DNA of 64,000 bases from Pseudobdellovibrionaceae bacterium (GTDB lineage: Bacteria > Bdellovibrionota > Bdellovibrionia > Bdellovibrionales > UBA1609): the NCBI GenBank assembly GCA_947444305.1, contig CANEZP010000003.1, positions 124,001-188,000 on the forward strand, read 5' to 3'. The notes under the pieces are model-generated. The model saw only the letters and a list, made by a program, of their open reading frames with translations. It did no database searches and had not been told where the DNA came from. Made by a program: the position numbers and the translations under genes. Below, piece after piece: positions 49,601 through 58,634 of this stretch (its first letter is position 1; each line of letters opens with the position of its first letter).

Positions 49601-50208
49601 CGCATCGAGTCGATAATGTCGCCGAACAATTCCATCCGAACGGGGAAATCGTGCGCGGGCGAAAAGACATCGACGATTCCGCCACGGATGCTAAAGGTGC
49701 CGGTATCTTCGACCAAGGGCACGTTCAAATAGCCCATCGCTTCGAGGCGTGTCGCTAGATCTTCGGGCATCGTGTCGGACTTGGCGAGGTGGAAAGCCTT
49801 CGAAGATAAAGATTGGTAAGGCAGGGTCCGCTGCACCAGGGCTTCGATCGGCGCGATGAAAATTTGGCCGGGACCGGCGTTTTGCGCCTCCCAGAGCCAG
49901 CGCAACCGGCCCGAGGTCGTTCGCCGGTTCGGAAAAAGATTAGAGTAAATGCCGACATCGAAGCCGGGAAGGATACTCGTTCTCAATTCGGGTTGGATAA
50001 AACGCAGCGAAGTCACCAAGCGATCGGCCGTCTCGCCGTCGCCGACGATGATGAGGTGAGGCTTATCGCTCAACGCAACTTTGGGAAGAGTGAGCAGTCC
50101 CGCGAGTAAGGTGACCGAGTCCGAACCGATGAGCTCCAAGGATTTCTCGCGGTTTCGGAAAAACCGATCGAGTGTGTTTTCAACTTTCCAGGGAAGATGT
50201 TCGAACAT
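46693..50208 (-). CDS. mfd: Transcription-repair coupling factor
   Basis: Removes stalled RNA polymerase and recruits UvrA. 1171 aa from the ATG at 50208 (MFEHLPWKVENTL); an ATG at 50226 would add six Arg/Gly-rich residues. UvrB-homology N-terminal part, RNA polymerase-interacting domain (GDLIVHKMHGIGVYEGLK near 525), helicase motifs CGDVGFGKTEVAMRAAF near 665, IVDEEQRFGVKHKE near 765 and SATPIPRTLNMSL; TRG region and C-terminal D7. Complete, standard size. Confidence 0.96.
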   Translation of the reverse strand: MFEHLPWKVENTLDRFFRNREKSLELIGSDSVTLLAGLLTLPKVALSDKPHLIIVGDGETADRLVTSLRFIQPELRTSILPGFDVGIYSNLFPNRRTTSGRLRWLWEAQNAGPGQIFIAPIEALVQRTLPYQSLSSKAFHLAKSDTMPEDLATRLEAMGYLNVPLVEDTGTFSIRGGIVDVFSPAHDFPVRMELFGDIIDSMRFFDAENQRSAGDTGELCIIPAQEILFTDDNRQKAATKFKASFEGRQVDREEAQSVLQQLAQGQYVHGIEFLLSNFYDTPALPTEHFNSGLNVWRLDPFSLERAYDKLVADSKKDYDSSNGQIIRPEFSAVFATLDGLQFPDGTQELTLTKVRLGGEADDEGVGILPISTSDLKEIAANAKKLAGHVNDLAEFLNKKMHEWKNLGYSVFVSVASQAQAQRLKLLLEKSELKSELVDAYSWDQWISSQRADRNLVHIVERPLGESLRYSDEQIIFLREEDLFGNKRPRSEYKSSGTLEQRAQAFNFGDLKPGDLIVHKMHGIGVYEGLKVMPINGIDAEFIQLKYKGNDRLYLPVYRVHQIQKYSGPQAAALVDKLGGTGWEKTKTKVRSHLRDVAADLLDLYAKRASMERPTFAAPDAEFASFEAVFPYSETEDQLRAINDVVRDMSKPTPMDRLVCGDVGFGKTEVAMRAAFHAVRNGKQVAIIAPTTVLTFQHYETFQKRFSKWPEITIRSLNRFVPKKEITKTITELREGKVDIVVGTHRLFSQDVQFKDLGLMIVDEEQRFGVKHKERLRKIRAGLDTLAMSATPIPRTLNMSLVGIRDLSLIHTAPVDRLAIRTFVTKFDADTIRKAILSEVGRGGQIYFIHNRVQSIYGLADQLREIVPEVRMRVAHGQMEEGELEKCMVEFFHHEIDMLICTTIVESGMDVSAANTMFIDNAHQLGLSQLYQLRGRVGRSKERAYCYLMIPGQKRLDKTALERLRILQENTALGSGIRIAQYDLELRGAGDILGEEQAGHVNAVGYELYLELLEEAVRTAKGEDAAIADIEPEINVRIPALIPDAFIPDLRIRLAYYKQLSEIESPEDIDRIEDELRDQFGKLPDQVLNLMGLMLIRKECKDLAVRDLSSGESTITLAFTEKTPLSPQKVIELTARANKKYSITPDSRLRVRMNEITWPRIHDELTYLKSLC

Positions 50209-50266
50209 GTGCCCGCCGCGCCGCATATTAGTTCGGCTTGGATAAGGTCTGCCTCACTTTATATTC

Positions 50267-50295
50267 TTGGATTTAAATCGGTCACAACTTATAAC
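50267..50295 (+). promoter_or_regulatory. Possible sigma-70 promoter of the nuo operon
   Basis: TTGGAT, 17 bases, TATAAC about 35 bases before nuoA. The -10 is good, the -35 only partial. The gap between mfd and nuoA offers no better pair. Confidence 0.45.
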
Positions 50296-50329
50296 CAGTA
50301 TAAACGTTCTTGCAACGTAGGAATTCACC

Positions 50330-50704
50330 ATGTCGCAACTTCTGCCCGTGCTCATTTTAGCTATTTTTATCATTACGTTTGGCTGCGCGATGATGCTCGT
50401 GTCGAGCCTGATCAGCATCAAGGCCAAAAAGCCCGACCCGGTCAAAGACGAAACATACGAGTGTGGGATACCGTCCGACAATTCGGGCGACACCAAAATC
50501 TCGATTAAGTTTTACCTGACCGCGATCCTCTTCATCTTGTTCGATATCGAAATCATTTTTATGTATCCGTGGGCGATGACCTACGGCGATTTCATCGCGG
50601 CCGGTTACGGCGTTTATTCTTTCTGCGTGATGGCTTTCTTCTTAGCGGTGTTCATCTTCGGCCTCTTTTGGGAGGTCAAATCCAAAGCTTTAGAATGGGA
50701 ATGA
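50330..50704 (+). CDS. nuoA: NADH-quinone oxidoreductase subunit A
   Basis: 124 aa, three membrane helices. Family signature ETYECGIP near residue 40 and KFYLTAILFILFDIEIIFMYPW near 60 to 82 (only part quoted in most homologues), typical of NuoA/ND3. First gene of nuoA-H-J-K-L-M-N; the peripheral-arm genes usually following it (nuoB, C, D) are absent. Confidence 0.95.
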   Translation: MSQLLPVLILAIFIITFGCAMMLVSSLISIKAKKPDPVKDETYECGIPSDNSGDTKISIKFYLTAILFILFDIEIIFMYPWAMTYGDFIAAGYGVYSFCVMAFFLAVFIFGLFWEVKSKALEWE

Positions 50705-50712
50705 AATAGGGC

Positions 50713-51873
50713 ATGGGAATTGACGTATTTGAAATCGGCGTAAATTTCGTCAAAATGATCGCGATCTTTTTGATGATGGTGCAAATCGTTCCGCTCTTGG
50801 TTTGGGTAGAGCGCCGGGGCTCGGCGTACATCCAAAACCGTTTGGGTCCGAATCGCGTGGGTCCGCTCGGCCTTATGCAGCTCGCCGCCGACGCGGTGAA
50901 GTTCTTAACTAAAGAAGAGTTCGTTCCCAAGCGCGGTTACCCGTTCTTGTTCTACGCGGCTCCCGTCGTGGCGATGGTGCCCGCGGCTTTAGCCTTCGGC
51001 GCAATTCCGCTTTCATCGCCGGTCATGGTCGAAGCCTTCGAGTGGATGGGCCAGCATTGGGGTCCTTACAGTTTTAAATTCCAAGGTTACGAGATCGGCA
51101 TCGGCATCGTTTTCGTGTTGGGCGTTTCATCCTTAGCGGCCTACGGCGTTTTGCTTGCCGGCTACGGCAGCGCGAACAAGTACGCCCTCTACGGCGCGCT
51201 TCGTGCGAGTGCGCAAACGATCTCGTACGAACTCGCGATGGGTCTCTCGATCGTGGGCGTGATCCTTCTTTTTAACTCGTTCAATTTCGCCGAAATCGTC
51301 GGCGCCCAATCCGCGCCGATGAACTTTATGTTATTCGGTAAAAAGGTCGAGTTAGCGTTCCTGCCCAACTGGGGGATTTTCTACCAACCACTTGGTGCCG
51401 TACTTTTGTTTTCGGCTATGTTTGCCGAAGCCAACCGTTTGCCCTTCGATTTGCCCGAGGCCGAGGGTGAACTCGTCGCCGGCTATCACACTGAATACTC
51501 GGGTTTCAAGTTCAACATGTTCTTCATCGGTGAATACGGGCACATGTTGGTCGCGTCGGCCCTGATGGTCACGTTCTTCTTCGGTGGATACACTCTCTGG
51601 CCGTGGCTTACTCCCGAGACGGTGGCGAAATGGTTCACTGGAATGTCGCTCACCCAAACCAGCCTACTTACGGCGCTTGTTCTGCACGGTGTGTTCCTCG
51701 CAAAAGTCGTTTTGTTCCTTTGGATTTTCATTTGGGTGCGTTGGACGTTGCCGCGTTTTCGCTACGATCAACTGATGGACCTCGGTTGGCGTACGATGTT
51801 GCCGTGGGCACTCTTCAATACCATTCTTACGGCCGTCGTGATTTTGATCATGCGCCATCCCTGGGGTGCTTAA
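50713..51873 (+). CDS. nuoH: NADH-quinone oxidoreductase subunit H
   Basis: 386 aa, about eight helices; forms the quinone-entry chamber. PLLVWVERRGSAYIQNRLGP near residue 27, GPLGLMQLAADAVKFL, and FAEANRLPFDLPEAEGELVAG near 235, all ND1 hallmarks. A typical end (WVRWTLPRFRYDQLMDLGWR) follows. Eight bases after nuoA. Confidence 0.97.
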   Translation: MGIDVFEIGVNFVKMIAIFLMMVQIVPLLVWVERRGSAYIQNRLGPNRVGPLGLMQLAADAVKFLTKEEFVPKRGYPFLFYAAPVVAMVPAALAFGAIPLSSPVMVEAFEWMGQHWGPYSFKFQGYEIGIGIVFVLGVSSLAAYGVLLAGYGSANKYALYGALRASAQTISYELAMGLSIVGVILLFNSFNFAEIVGAQSAPMNFMLFGKKVELAFLPNWGIFYQPLGAVLLFSAMFAEANRLPFDLPEAEGELVAGYHTEYSGFKFNMFFIGEYGHMLVASALMVTFFFGGYTLWPWLTPETVAKWFTGMSLTQTSLLTALVLHGVFLAKVVLFLWIFIWVRWTLPRFRYDQLMDLGWRTMLPWALFNTILTAVVILIMRHPWGA

Positions 51874-51874
51874 T

Positions 51875-52399
51875 ATGATGATGGAAGCCATCGCCTTTTA
51901 CATGCTTGCCGGTTTTTTGATTTTCTTTTCGTACAAGGTCATTTCGGTACCCAATCCATTGCATTCGGCACTCTACCTCGTGCTTACGATGCTCGGGCTT
52001 GCGTCGGCGTTCTTTAACTTAGGCGCGCAGTTTATCGCGGGCGTTCAAGTGATCGTCTACGCCGGTGCGGTCATGGTTCTGTTCGTCATGGTGCTGATGC
52101 TTTTCGATCTGAAGACGGAGATCCGTTCATTCTCCCGCGGGTTAATTTCCGGCGCGCTCAAAGTCATGTCGGCCGCACTGATCGCGGGCCTCGCCCTCGG
52201 CGGCGCGCGCAGTTCGGTTACGGTTCTCGATGCGCCTGCCGGTGCGGCCGTTCCCGGCGACGTCACTCGCCAACTTGGAATTTTGCTATACACTAAATAT
52301 CTTTTTGCTTTTGAAATCCTAGGGATTTTATTGCTGGCGGTCGCCGTGGGCGTCGTCGCCGTATCACGTATGAAGGGTGGCACGCATGCTCGACACTGA
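51875..52399 (+). CDS. nuoJ: NADH-quinone oxidoreductase subunit J
   Basis: 174 aa, five helices, ND6 family. NPLHSALYLVLTMLGLASAF near residue 25, VQVIVYAGAVMVLFVMVLML near 60. Three consecutive ATG codons occur at 51875, 51878 and 51881; GGGGTG precedes them. A start overlapping nuoH is less likely. nuoK begins before its stop or just after it. Confidence 0.94.
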   Translation: MMMEAIAFYMLAGFLIFFSYKVISVPNPLHSALYLVLTMLGLASAFFNLGAQFIAGVQVIVYAGAVMVLFVMVLMLFDLKTEIRSFSRGLISGALKVMSAALIAGLALGGARSSVTVLDAPAGAAVPGDVTRQLGILLYTKYLFAFEILGILLLAVAVGVVAVSRMKGGTHARH

Positions 52400-52406
52400 G
52401 GCGCTG

Positions 52407-52712
52407 ATGCGCATTGGCCTCGGCCATTACATCGCTCTTTCCGGTATTATCTTTTCGTTCGGCATGATCGCGGTCATGATGCGCAAAAACGTGATCGTCA
52501 TGCTCATGGGCGTAGAACTTATGTTGAACGCCGTGAATTTGTCGTTCGTCGCTTTCGCCAAAGAAGCCGGCAATCTGAACGGTCACATCATGGTCTTCTT
52601 CGTCATGACCATTGCCGCCGCCGAAGCCGGTGTGGGTTTGGCCTTGGCCGTCGCCATCTACAAGAAATTCCACGAAGTGAACATCCGTTTCTTCGAGCAA
52701 CTTAAGGGCTAG
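52407..52712 (+). CDS. nuoK: NADH-quinone oxidoreductase subunit K
   Basis: 101 aa from the ATG at 52407 with GAGG six bases upstream; an ATG at 52386 with AAGGGTGG is the alternative and adds MLDTEAL. GHYIALSGIIFSFGMIAVMM, then RKNVIVMLMGVELMLNAVNL with the conserved membrane Glu, and IAAAEAGVGLALAVAIYKK. Three helices, ND4L family. Eight bases from nuoL. Confidence 0.95.
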   Translation: MRIGLGHYIALSGIIFSFGMIAVMMRKNVIVMLMGVELMLNAVNLSFVAFAKEAGNLNGHIMVFFVMTIAAAEAGVGLALAVAIYKKFHEVNIRFFEQLKG

Positions 52713-52719
52713 GGCTGAC

Positions 52720-54651
52720 ATGAATCACGCATTATTGATCCTCACATTGTTGATCGCTCCCTTAATCGGTTTTCTGTTTAACGGTTTGCGCTTCCGTTCG
52801 CACAACGCTTACCTCGCGGGCGCGGTGGCGACGGGGGCCTCGGCCATTTCATTTTTGTGCTCGGTCACCTTGTGGACCAAATTGGTTTCGTTGCCCGTTG
52901 AAAACCGGGTGCTCGAGACCAAGTTCTTCGAGTGGATCGCCGTCGGTACCTTAAAAATCCCGTTCGGTTTCGTCGTCGATCAAATCAGCATCATCATGAT
53001 CTTGATCATCACGGGCGTTGGTTCTTTGATCCATCTCTTCAGCATCGGGTACATGTCGCATGACGAGCGCCCGTCAAAGTTCTTCGCTTATTTGAATCTG
53101 TTCTTGTTCAACATGCTCGTTCTCGTTTTGGGCGACAATATGTTGATGACCTTCGTCGGTTGGGAAGGCGTCGGGCTTTGCTCTTATCTATTGATCGGCT
53201 TCTGGTTCACCGATCCGGCAAAAGCCGCGGCCGGGATGAAGGCTTTCGTCACGAATCGTATCGGTGACGCCGGTTTCTTAATCGGCATGTTCATTCTGTT
53301 CTTCACCTTCGGTACTTTAGATTATTCGGATCTCGCGGCCGTCGTGCCGAAAGTGGCCGAGCTCGGTTGGACCGGCCCGGTGACGATGGCTTGCCTGTTC
53401 TTATTCTTGGGCGCGGCAGGAAAGTCGGCGCAAATTCCGCTCTACGTTTGGTTGCCCGACGCGATGGCCGGCCCCACGCCGGTTTCGGCATTGATCCACG
53501 CGGCCACGATGGTGACCGCCGGTGTTTATCTGTTCGTACGTTTAAGCGCGGTGCTTGTGCTTGCGCCGCACGCGATGGAAGTCATCGCTTGGACCGGTGC
53601 TTTGACCGCGCTGATGGCGGCGACCATCGGGATCACGCAGTGGGATATCAAAAAAATCCTCGCGTACTCGACCGTTTCGCAGCTTGGTTACATGTTCATG
53701 GCCGTCGGCGTGGGAGCGTTCCCCGCGGCGCAGTTTCACTTGATGACCCACGCGTTTTTCAAAGCGCTGATGTTCTTAGGCTCGGGTTCGGTAATTCACG
53801 CCATGCACGAAGAACAAGACATCCGTAAAATGGGTGGCTTGAAAAAATATTTGCCCGTGACCTACATCACATTCCTGATGGGTTGGTTGGCGATCATCGG
53901 TATTCCGCCGTTCGCGGGCTTCTTCTCGAAAGACGAAATTTTGTGGCAGGCTTGGTCAAGTCCCCACGGCAGCAAAGGTTTGTGGGCGATCGGGGCGATC
54001 ACCGCGGCGTGCACGGCTTTTTACATGACCCGATTGATGGCCTTAACTTTCTGGGGAAAATCCCGGGTCAGTCCCGATGTTCATCCGCACGAATCACCGC
54101 CCACGATGGCGATTCCTTTAATCGTGCTCGGTATCCTGTCGGTCATCGGTGGTTGGATCGGTATCCCGCACGTTATCGGCGAAGTTTTGCCTGGCCACCC
54201 GCCGAACATCTTTGCGCACTGGCTTGAACCGGTCGTCGCGAAAGTGGAAGCCGGTCACGGCAGCGCGGTAATGGAATGGTCATTGATGGGATTTTCGGTC
54301 GGACTCGCCGGAATTTTTGCCTGGTTGGCTTATGATTTCTACGTCCGCGTTCCTTCGCGTCCCAAGGCTGTCGCTGCGGCGCTCGGGCCCGCCTACCGTT
54401 TGGTCGAGAACAAATACTTTGTCGACGAATTCTATTTCGGGAAGATCATCAATCCGTTGGTGGAAGCCTCGAAAGCTATTTGGTTGTACATCGATGTGAA
54501 CTTCATCGATAAGGCTACCTACTTCGCCGGTGATTTAGTTTCGGGATTAGCCCAATTGGTAAAGACAATTCAGAACGGCAAAACGCAGAGCTATGCCTTG
54601 TACATGGCACTCGGCGTGGTCATTATCATGACCGTCGTTTTGTCTTCATGA
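52720..54651 (+). CDS. nuoL: NADH-quinone oxidoreductase subunit L
   Basis: 643 aa antiporter-like proton-pumping subunit of the distal membrane arm. Hallmarks: FVGWEGVGLCSYLLIGFW near residue 145, TPVSALIHAATMVTAGVYL near 250, YSTVSQLGYMFMAVGVGAF near 320, and the long lateral helix with C-terminal part (YKFVDEFYFGK-like, reading NKYFVDEFYFGKIINPL). ND5 family. Next gene nuoM after 7 bases. Confidence 0.97.
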   Translation: MNHALLILTLLIAPLIGFLFNGLRFRSHNAYLAGAVATGASAISFLCSVTLWTKLVSLPVENRVLETKFFEWIAVGTLKIPFGFVVDQISIIMILIITGVGSLIHLFSIGYMSHDERPSKFFAYLNLFLFNMLVLVLGDNMLMTFVGWEGVGLCSYLLIGFWFTDPAKAAAGMKAFVTNRIGDAGFLIGMFILFFTFGTLDYSDLAAVVPKVAELGWTGPVTMACLFLFLGAAGKSAQIPLYVWLPDAMAGPTPVSALIHAATMVTAGVYLFVRLSAVLVLAPHAMEVIAWTGALTALMAATIGITQWDIKKILAYSTVSQLGYMFMAVGVGAFPAAQFHLMTHAFFKALMFLGSGSVIHAMHEEQDIRKMGGLKKYLPVTYITFLMGWLAIIGIPPFAGFFSKDEILWQAWSSPHGSKGLWAIGAITAACTAFYMTRLMALTFWGKSRVSPDVHPHESPPTMAIPLIVLGILSVIGGWIGIPHVIGEVLPGHPPNIFAHWLEPVVAKVEAGHGSAVMEWSLMGFSVGLAGIFAWLAYDFYVRVPSRPKAVAAALGPAYRLVENKYFVDEFYFGKIINPLVEASKAIWLYIDVNFIDKATYFAGDLVSGLAQLVKTIQNGKTQSYALYMALGVVIIMTVVLSS

Positions 54652-54658
54652 GGTCAAA

Positions 54659-56173
54659 ATGCTTTTAACTACATTGATATTTCTGCCCGTGGTGTTTGCT
54701 TTGGTCGTGGCGGCTTTGCCGGAAGAGAAATGGGTTCGGCCCGTTTCGTTCGTGCTGAGCCTAGGTCACTTCGCGGCGACTTGCCTCTTGTTCTGGCGCT
54801 TCAACCCGGCCTCAAGTGCATTACAGCTGGTTGAGAAACATGCCTGGGTTCCCACCTTCGGCGTAAATTATTTCGTCGGCATCGACGGCATTTCTTTTTG
54901 GCTCGTCATTCTGTCGGCGTTCCTTACCCCGCTCGCGGTCTTAGGTTCGTGGACGGCGATCGAGAAAAAGGTCCGCGCGTTTCACATCTGCTTATTTCTT
55001 TTGTTAAGCGCGACGATGGGTACCTTCTTGGCCGTCGACGCCATTTTGTTCTACGCTTTTTTTGAAGCGTCGCTCATTCCGATGTACTTGATGATCGGTG
55101 TTTGGGGTGGTTCGCGTCGCTTGTACGCGACGATGAAATTCTTCATCTACACCATGGCCGGTTCGCTCTTCATGTTGCTCGCGATCATCGCGCTAATCTT
55201 CATGACCCAGGAACAAATGGGTCAGATGAGCGCGAGCGTGCTTGATTTCTACAATCTCGACGTTCCTTTCGTCGCGGGTGATTTCTTAAACACGCAGACG
55301 CTATTGTTCTTCGCTTTCTCTTTAGCGTTCGCGATCAAAGTTCCGATGTTCCCGGTGCACACTTGGTTACCAGACGCGCACGTCGAAGCGCCGACCCCGG
55401 GCTCGGTCATCCTAGCCGCCGTCATGTTGAAAATGGGAACGTACGGTTTCATGCGCTTCGTTTTGCCGATCTTCCCCGAAGCGAGCGAGTACTTCGCTTG
55501 GTTCTTCATGCTCCTCGGCGTGGTCGGTATCGTGTACGGCGCTTTGGTGGCGATGGTTCAGCCCGACATCAAGAAGCTTGTCGCGTACTCTTCCGTTTCC
55601 CACATGGGCTACGTCATGCTGGGTCTGTTCGCGATGAACCTCTACGGCACAACCGGTGGTTACTACCAGATGTTGAACCACGGGATCTCGACCGGTGCGC
55701 TCTTCTTACTCGTCGGGATGATTTACGAACGCACCCATACGCGCCAGATTTCCGAGTACGGTGGTTTGGCGAAGGCCGCTCCGATCTACACGATCGCGTT
55801 TCTTATCGTCACCTTCTCGTCGATCGCGGTGCCGTTAACCAACGGTTTCATCGGTGAGTTCTTGATCCTGCTCGGTACGTTCGAAGCCAACCGTTGGTTC
55901 GCCGGCGTTGCGGTGTTGGGCGTGATCTTAGGTGCCGTCTATATGTTGTGGGCGGTGAAACGCATTTTCTTCGGCCCGCGCGGCAAAGCCCTCGGTCACT
56001 ACGAAGAAGAAAGCCTCGACATCAACGGGCGCGAGATCGCCGTTTTGATTCCGCTCGTAATTTTGATTTTTTGGATGGGCCTTTTTCCCAGTGATTTTTT
56101 AAACTGGTCGAAAGCAAGCCTCGACAATCTGGTGCAGAATCGTACCCATTATGAGCTGAAGCTCGAAGAGTAG
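54659..56173 (+). CDS. nuoM: NADH-quinone oxidoreductase subunit M
   Basis: 504 aa, ND4 family pump subunit. VNYFVGIDGISFWLVILSAF near residue 75, FYAFFEASLIPMYLMIGVWG near 130, HTWLPDAHVEAPTPGSVILA near 235, AYSSVSHMGYVMLGLF near 310. About 14 helices. nuoN begins after 9 bases. Confidence 0.97.
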   Translation: MLLTTLIFLPVVFALVVAALPEEKWVRPVSFVLSLGHFAATCLLFWRFNPASSALQLVEKHAWVPTFGVNYFVGIDGISFWLVILSAFLTPLAVLGSWTAIEKKVRAFHICLFLLLSATMGTFLAVDAILFYAFFEASLIPMYLMIGVWGGSRRLYATMKFFIYTMAGSLFMLLAIIALIFMTQEQMGQMSASVLDFYNLDVPFVAGDFLNTQTLLFFAFSLAFAIKVPMFPVHTWLPDAHVEAPTPGSVILAAVMLKMGTYGFMRFVLPIFPEASEYFAWFFMLLGVVGIVYGALVAMVQPDIKKLVAYSSVSHMGYVMLGLFAMNLYGTTGGYYQMLNHGISTGALFLLVGMIYERTHTRQISEYGGLAKAAPIYTIAFLIVTFSSIAVPLTNGFIGEFLILLGTFEANRWFAGVAVLGVILGAVYMLWAVKRIFFGPRGKALGHYEEESLDINGREIAVLIPLVILIFWMGLFPSDFLNWSKASLDNLVQNRTHYELKLEE

Positions 56174-56182
56174 GTCACCCTT

Positions 56183-57661
56183 ATGGAAATTCAATTTAAG
56201 CTAGTCGATTTCTTGCTGGTGTCCCCGGCGGTGGCGTTGTTCATCTTCAGCTGCATCCCGCTGCTCATTAAAGTTTTGCGCGGCAATGTCGAACAAAATT
56301 CCTTCGCGACCCTGATCTGGGGTTACATGGGAATCATCATCGCGGCCGGGCTTACCGTGGCGACGATGGGTTCGAACCGAACCGCCTTCGAGGGCGCTTT
56401 GGTCTTCGACGGTCTGTCGGGTTTTACGGGTTTGGTGCTTTTGTTCGTCGCCGCCGTTTCGCTAACCTTCGCGCGGGATTCCGAATCAACAAACGATAAA
56501 CAGTTTACCGAGAACATGTTCCTCATGTTGAACTGCGTAGTCGGAATGCTGACCATGGCGTGGGCTAACGATTTAATCGTGGTGTTCGTCGGGCTCGAAT
56601 TGTTCTCGCTCTGTCTTTACATGATGATCGCGTTGTCACTCGAGCAGCGTACGTCGAAAGAAGCCGCGTTCAAATATTTCATCCTCGGCAGCTTCGCTTC
56701 GGCCCTTATGCTTTATGGTATTTCATTTATCTACGGTACGGTCGGTTCGACCTACTTGCCCGACATGATTTCGGCCGCACCGAATTTGTTGGCCACAAAC
56801 CGGCTTTTCCTTTTCGGTTTCGTGCTGTTGTTGGTCGGCGTTTGCTTTAAGGTCGCAATCTTCCCGTTCCACGCTTGGGCGCCGGACGTTTACCAAGGTT
56901 CACCTACGCCTTTGACCAGCTTCATGGCCACCGCGGTCAAAGCGGTTTCGTTGGCTTTCTTTTTACGGTTAGTGGCTTCGCAAGCGTTCAGCGTCGAGCG
57001 CTTCTGGCCGTTCGTGGATGTATTGCAATGGTTAGCGGTGTTGACCATCTTGGTCGGTAACGTCGGTGCGTTCAGACAAAAATCTTTGAAACGTATGATG
57101 GCTTACTCGTCGATCGCCCATTCGGGTTACGTATTGATCGGGTTGATCGCGGCGGGCATCGGCGGAGCGAGCATGCTCGGTGCCGGCGGCGTGATGTTCT
57201 ACATCTTCTCCTATTCCATCATGACGATCGGTGCGTTCGGGGTTTTACATTTGCTCGAAACCCGCGCCGATTCCGATCTGACTTTTGAAGACCTACGCGG
57301 ACTTGGGCGCGACAAGCCGTGGCTCGCGTTGGCGATGACCATCTTGTTGTTAAGCTTAACCGGTATCCCGCCCACGCTCGGCTTCTGGGGAAAATTCTTT
57401 ATTTTCTCGGCGGCCGTAAAGCAGGGTTTAGTTTGGCTCGCCATCTGGGGCGTCGTCGGCAGCATCATCAGCGTTTACTATTACCTACGTCCCATCGTCG
57501 CCATGTACATGGAAGAGCCGACCGCGGGTCGTTACACTTTCGAGCTTCGGCCGTTAAGCTATTTCGCGGTCTTGTTCTTAGCTTTGTTAACGATGGCTTT
57601 CGGACTGGCTTCCGAGCCGGTGTACCAAGCCGTGCTCGCGTCCGTTTCTAAAGTATTCTAG
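56183..57661 (+). CDS. nuoN: NADH-quinone oxidoreductase subunit N
   Basis: 492 aa, ND2 family pump subunit. FVGLELFSLCLYMMIALSLE near residue 135, FHAWAPDVYQGSPTPLTSFM near 230, MAYSSIAHSGYVLIGLIAAG near 310, LSLTGIPPTLGFWGKFFIF near 390. End of the nuo block; the stop is four bases before the next gene, so the methyltransferase may share its transcript. Confidence 0.97.
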   Translation: MEIQFKLVDFLLVSPAVALFIFSCIPLLIKVLRGNVEQNSFATLIWGYMGIIIAAGLTVATMGSNRTAFEGALVFDGLSGFTGLVLLFVAAVSLTFARDSESTNDKQFTENMFLMLNCVVGMLTMAWANDLIVVFVGLELFSLCLYMMIALSLEQRTSKEAAFKYFILGSFASALMLYGISFIYGTVGSTYLPDMISAAPNLLATNRLFLFGFVLLLVGVCFKVAIFPFHAWAPDVYQGSPTPLTSFMATAVKAVSLAFFLRLVASQAFSVERFWPFVDVLQWLAVLTILVGNVGAFRQKSLKRMMAYSSIAHSGYVLIGLIAAGIGGASMLGAGGVMFYIFSYSIMTIGAFGVLHLLETRADSDLTFEDLRGLGRDKPWLALAMTILLLSLTGIPPTLGFWGKFFIFSAAVKQGLVWLAIWGVVGSIISVYYYLRPIVAMYMEEPTAGRYTFELRPLSYFAVLFLALLTMAFGLASEPVYQAVLASVSKVF

Positions 57662-57665
57662 TAAC

Positions 57666-58556
57666 ATGAAAATGATCTTAGCCCCGGCCGACCATGCGGA
57701 CATCGTTCGTGAAGAGCTCGGGGCGCAAATCATCAAAGAGCAGGAACGTCTGTTCTTAGTTGAGGATTCGGCGCATTCCTTCTGGGCGCAGAACACCTGG
57801 TTCGACGTTCAAGAATTTAAATTTGATTCCATTTCCTCGGCCGCCAAACATCTGCGCGCCATTCAACGCAATTGGTGGCCACACTCCGTGGTCACTCATA
57901 GGCGAGCGCAATTAATCCAAGATCAACTGCCGCCCCTAAAACCGAAGCCGTTAAATTTTCTAGCGCCGGTGCCCAAATCCCCGATGGGATCGTGGACCCT
58001 GTGGGATGAGAAGACCATGTACTACTCTGGCCAGTGCGCGAGCCCGTACCCTGACGGTGAAGTAAACTTCATCGAAAACAAAACCGATCCCCCGAGCCGC
58101 GCTTACTTAAAACTTTGGGAGTTCTTCACCACGGAAGAAAAGCACCCCGGGCCCGGCGAAAAAGTGATGGACCTCGGCTCGAGCCCCGGCGGTTGGACCT
58201 GGGTGCTCGATCAATTAGGTTCCGAAGTTTTGAGCGTAGATAAAGCGCCGTTGTCGAAAGATCTGAAGATATCGAAACGCGTGAAGCACATCGAAGAGAG
58301 CGCGTTTGGTTTAGAGCCTAAGCAAGTCGGCCCGGTCGACTGGTTATTTTCGGATATCATTTGTTATCCAGAGCGTTTGCTACAATTAGTCGAGCGTTGG
58401 CGCGAAGCGGGCATGGCCAAGAACTTCGTCTGCACCATTAAGTTCCAAGGTCCGACGAATATGGACGTCGTGAAACAGTTCGCGGCGATTGAGGGCGCGA
58501 AGGTTCGGCACCTGTTCAACAATAAGCATGAGCTGACTTTTTCTTTGATCCGGTAG
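57666..58556 (+). CDS. FtsJ-type SAM-dependent rRNA methyltransferase, RlmM-like
   Basis: 296 aa. C-terminal RrmJ/FtsJ fold: SRAYLKLWEFF, the SAM-binding DLGSSPGGWTWVL near residue 170, then DWLFSDIICYPERL, CTIKFQG and KHELTFSLIR, which supply the catalytic K-D-K-E tetrad at family positions. The N-terminal 100 residues resemble the THUMP-like part of RlmM (YgdE), which 2'-O-methylates C2498 of 23S rRNA. Starts four bases after nuoN. RlmM-type role is likely but the substrate is inferred. Confidence 0.82.
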   Translation: MKMILAPADHADIVREELGAQIIKEQERLFLVEDSAHSFWAQNTWFDVQEFKFDSISSAAKHLRAIQRNWWPHSVVTHRRAQLIQDQLPPLKPKPLNFLAPVPKSPMGSWTLWDEKTMYYSGQCASPYPDGEVNFIENKTDPPSRAYLKLWEFFTTEEKHPGPGEKVMDLGSSPGGWTWVLDQLGSEVLSVDKAPLSKDLKISKRVKHIEESAFGLEPKQVGPVDWLFSDIICYPERLLQLVERWREAGMAKNFVCTIKFQGPTNMDVVKQFAAIEGAKVRHLFNNKHELTFSLIR

Positions 58557-58564
58557 CGCGTGCG

Positions 58565-58624
58565 ATGGCTTTTCGAAACGCCCTCCTGGCCTAGTGTTCG
58601 CATTGAATTCACGTGAAAAGCCAT
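58565..58624. repeat. 10-base inverted repeat around the leader of the next gene
   Basis: ATGGCTTTTC (58565-58574) and GAAAAGCCAT (58615-58624) are exact complements separated by 40 bases, ending ten bases before the ATG at 58635. They could fold the mRNA leader or mark an insertion junction. Confidence 0.6.
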
Positions 58625-58634
58625 TGGAGTTTAT

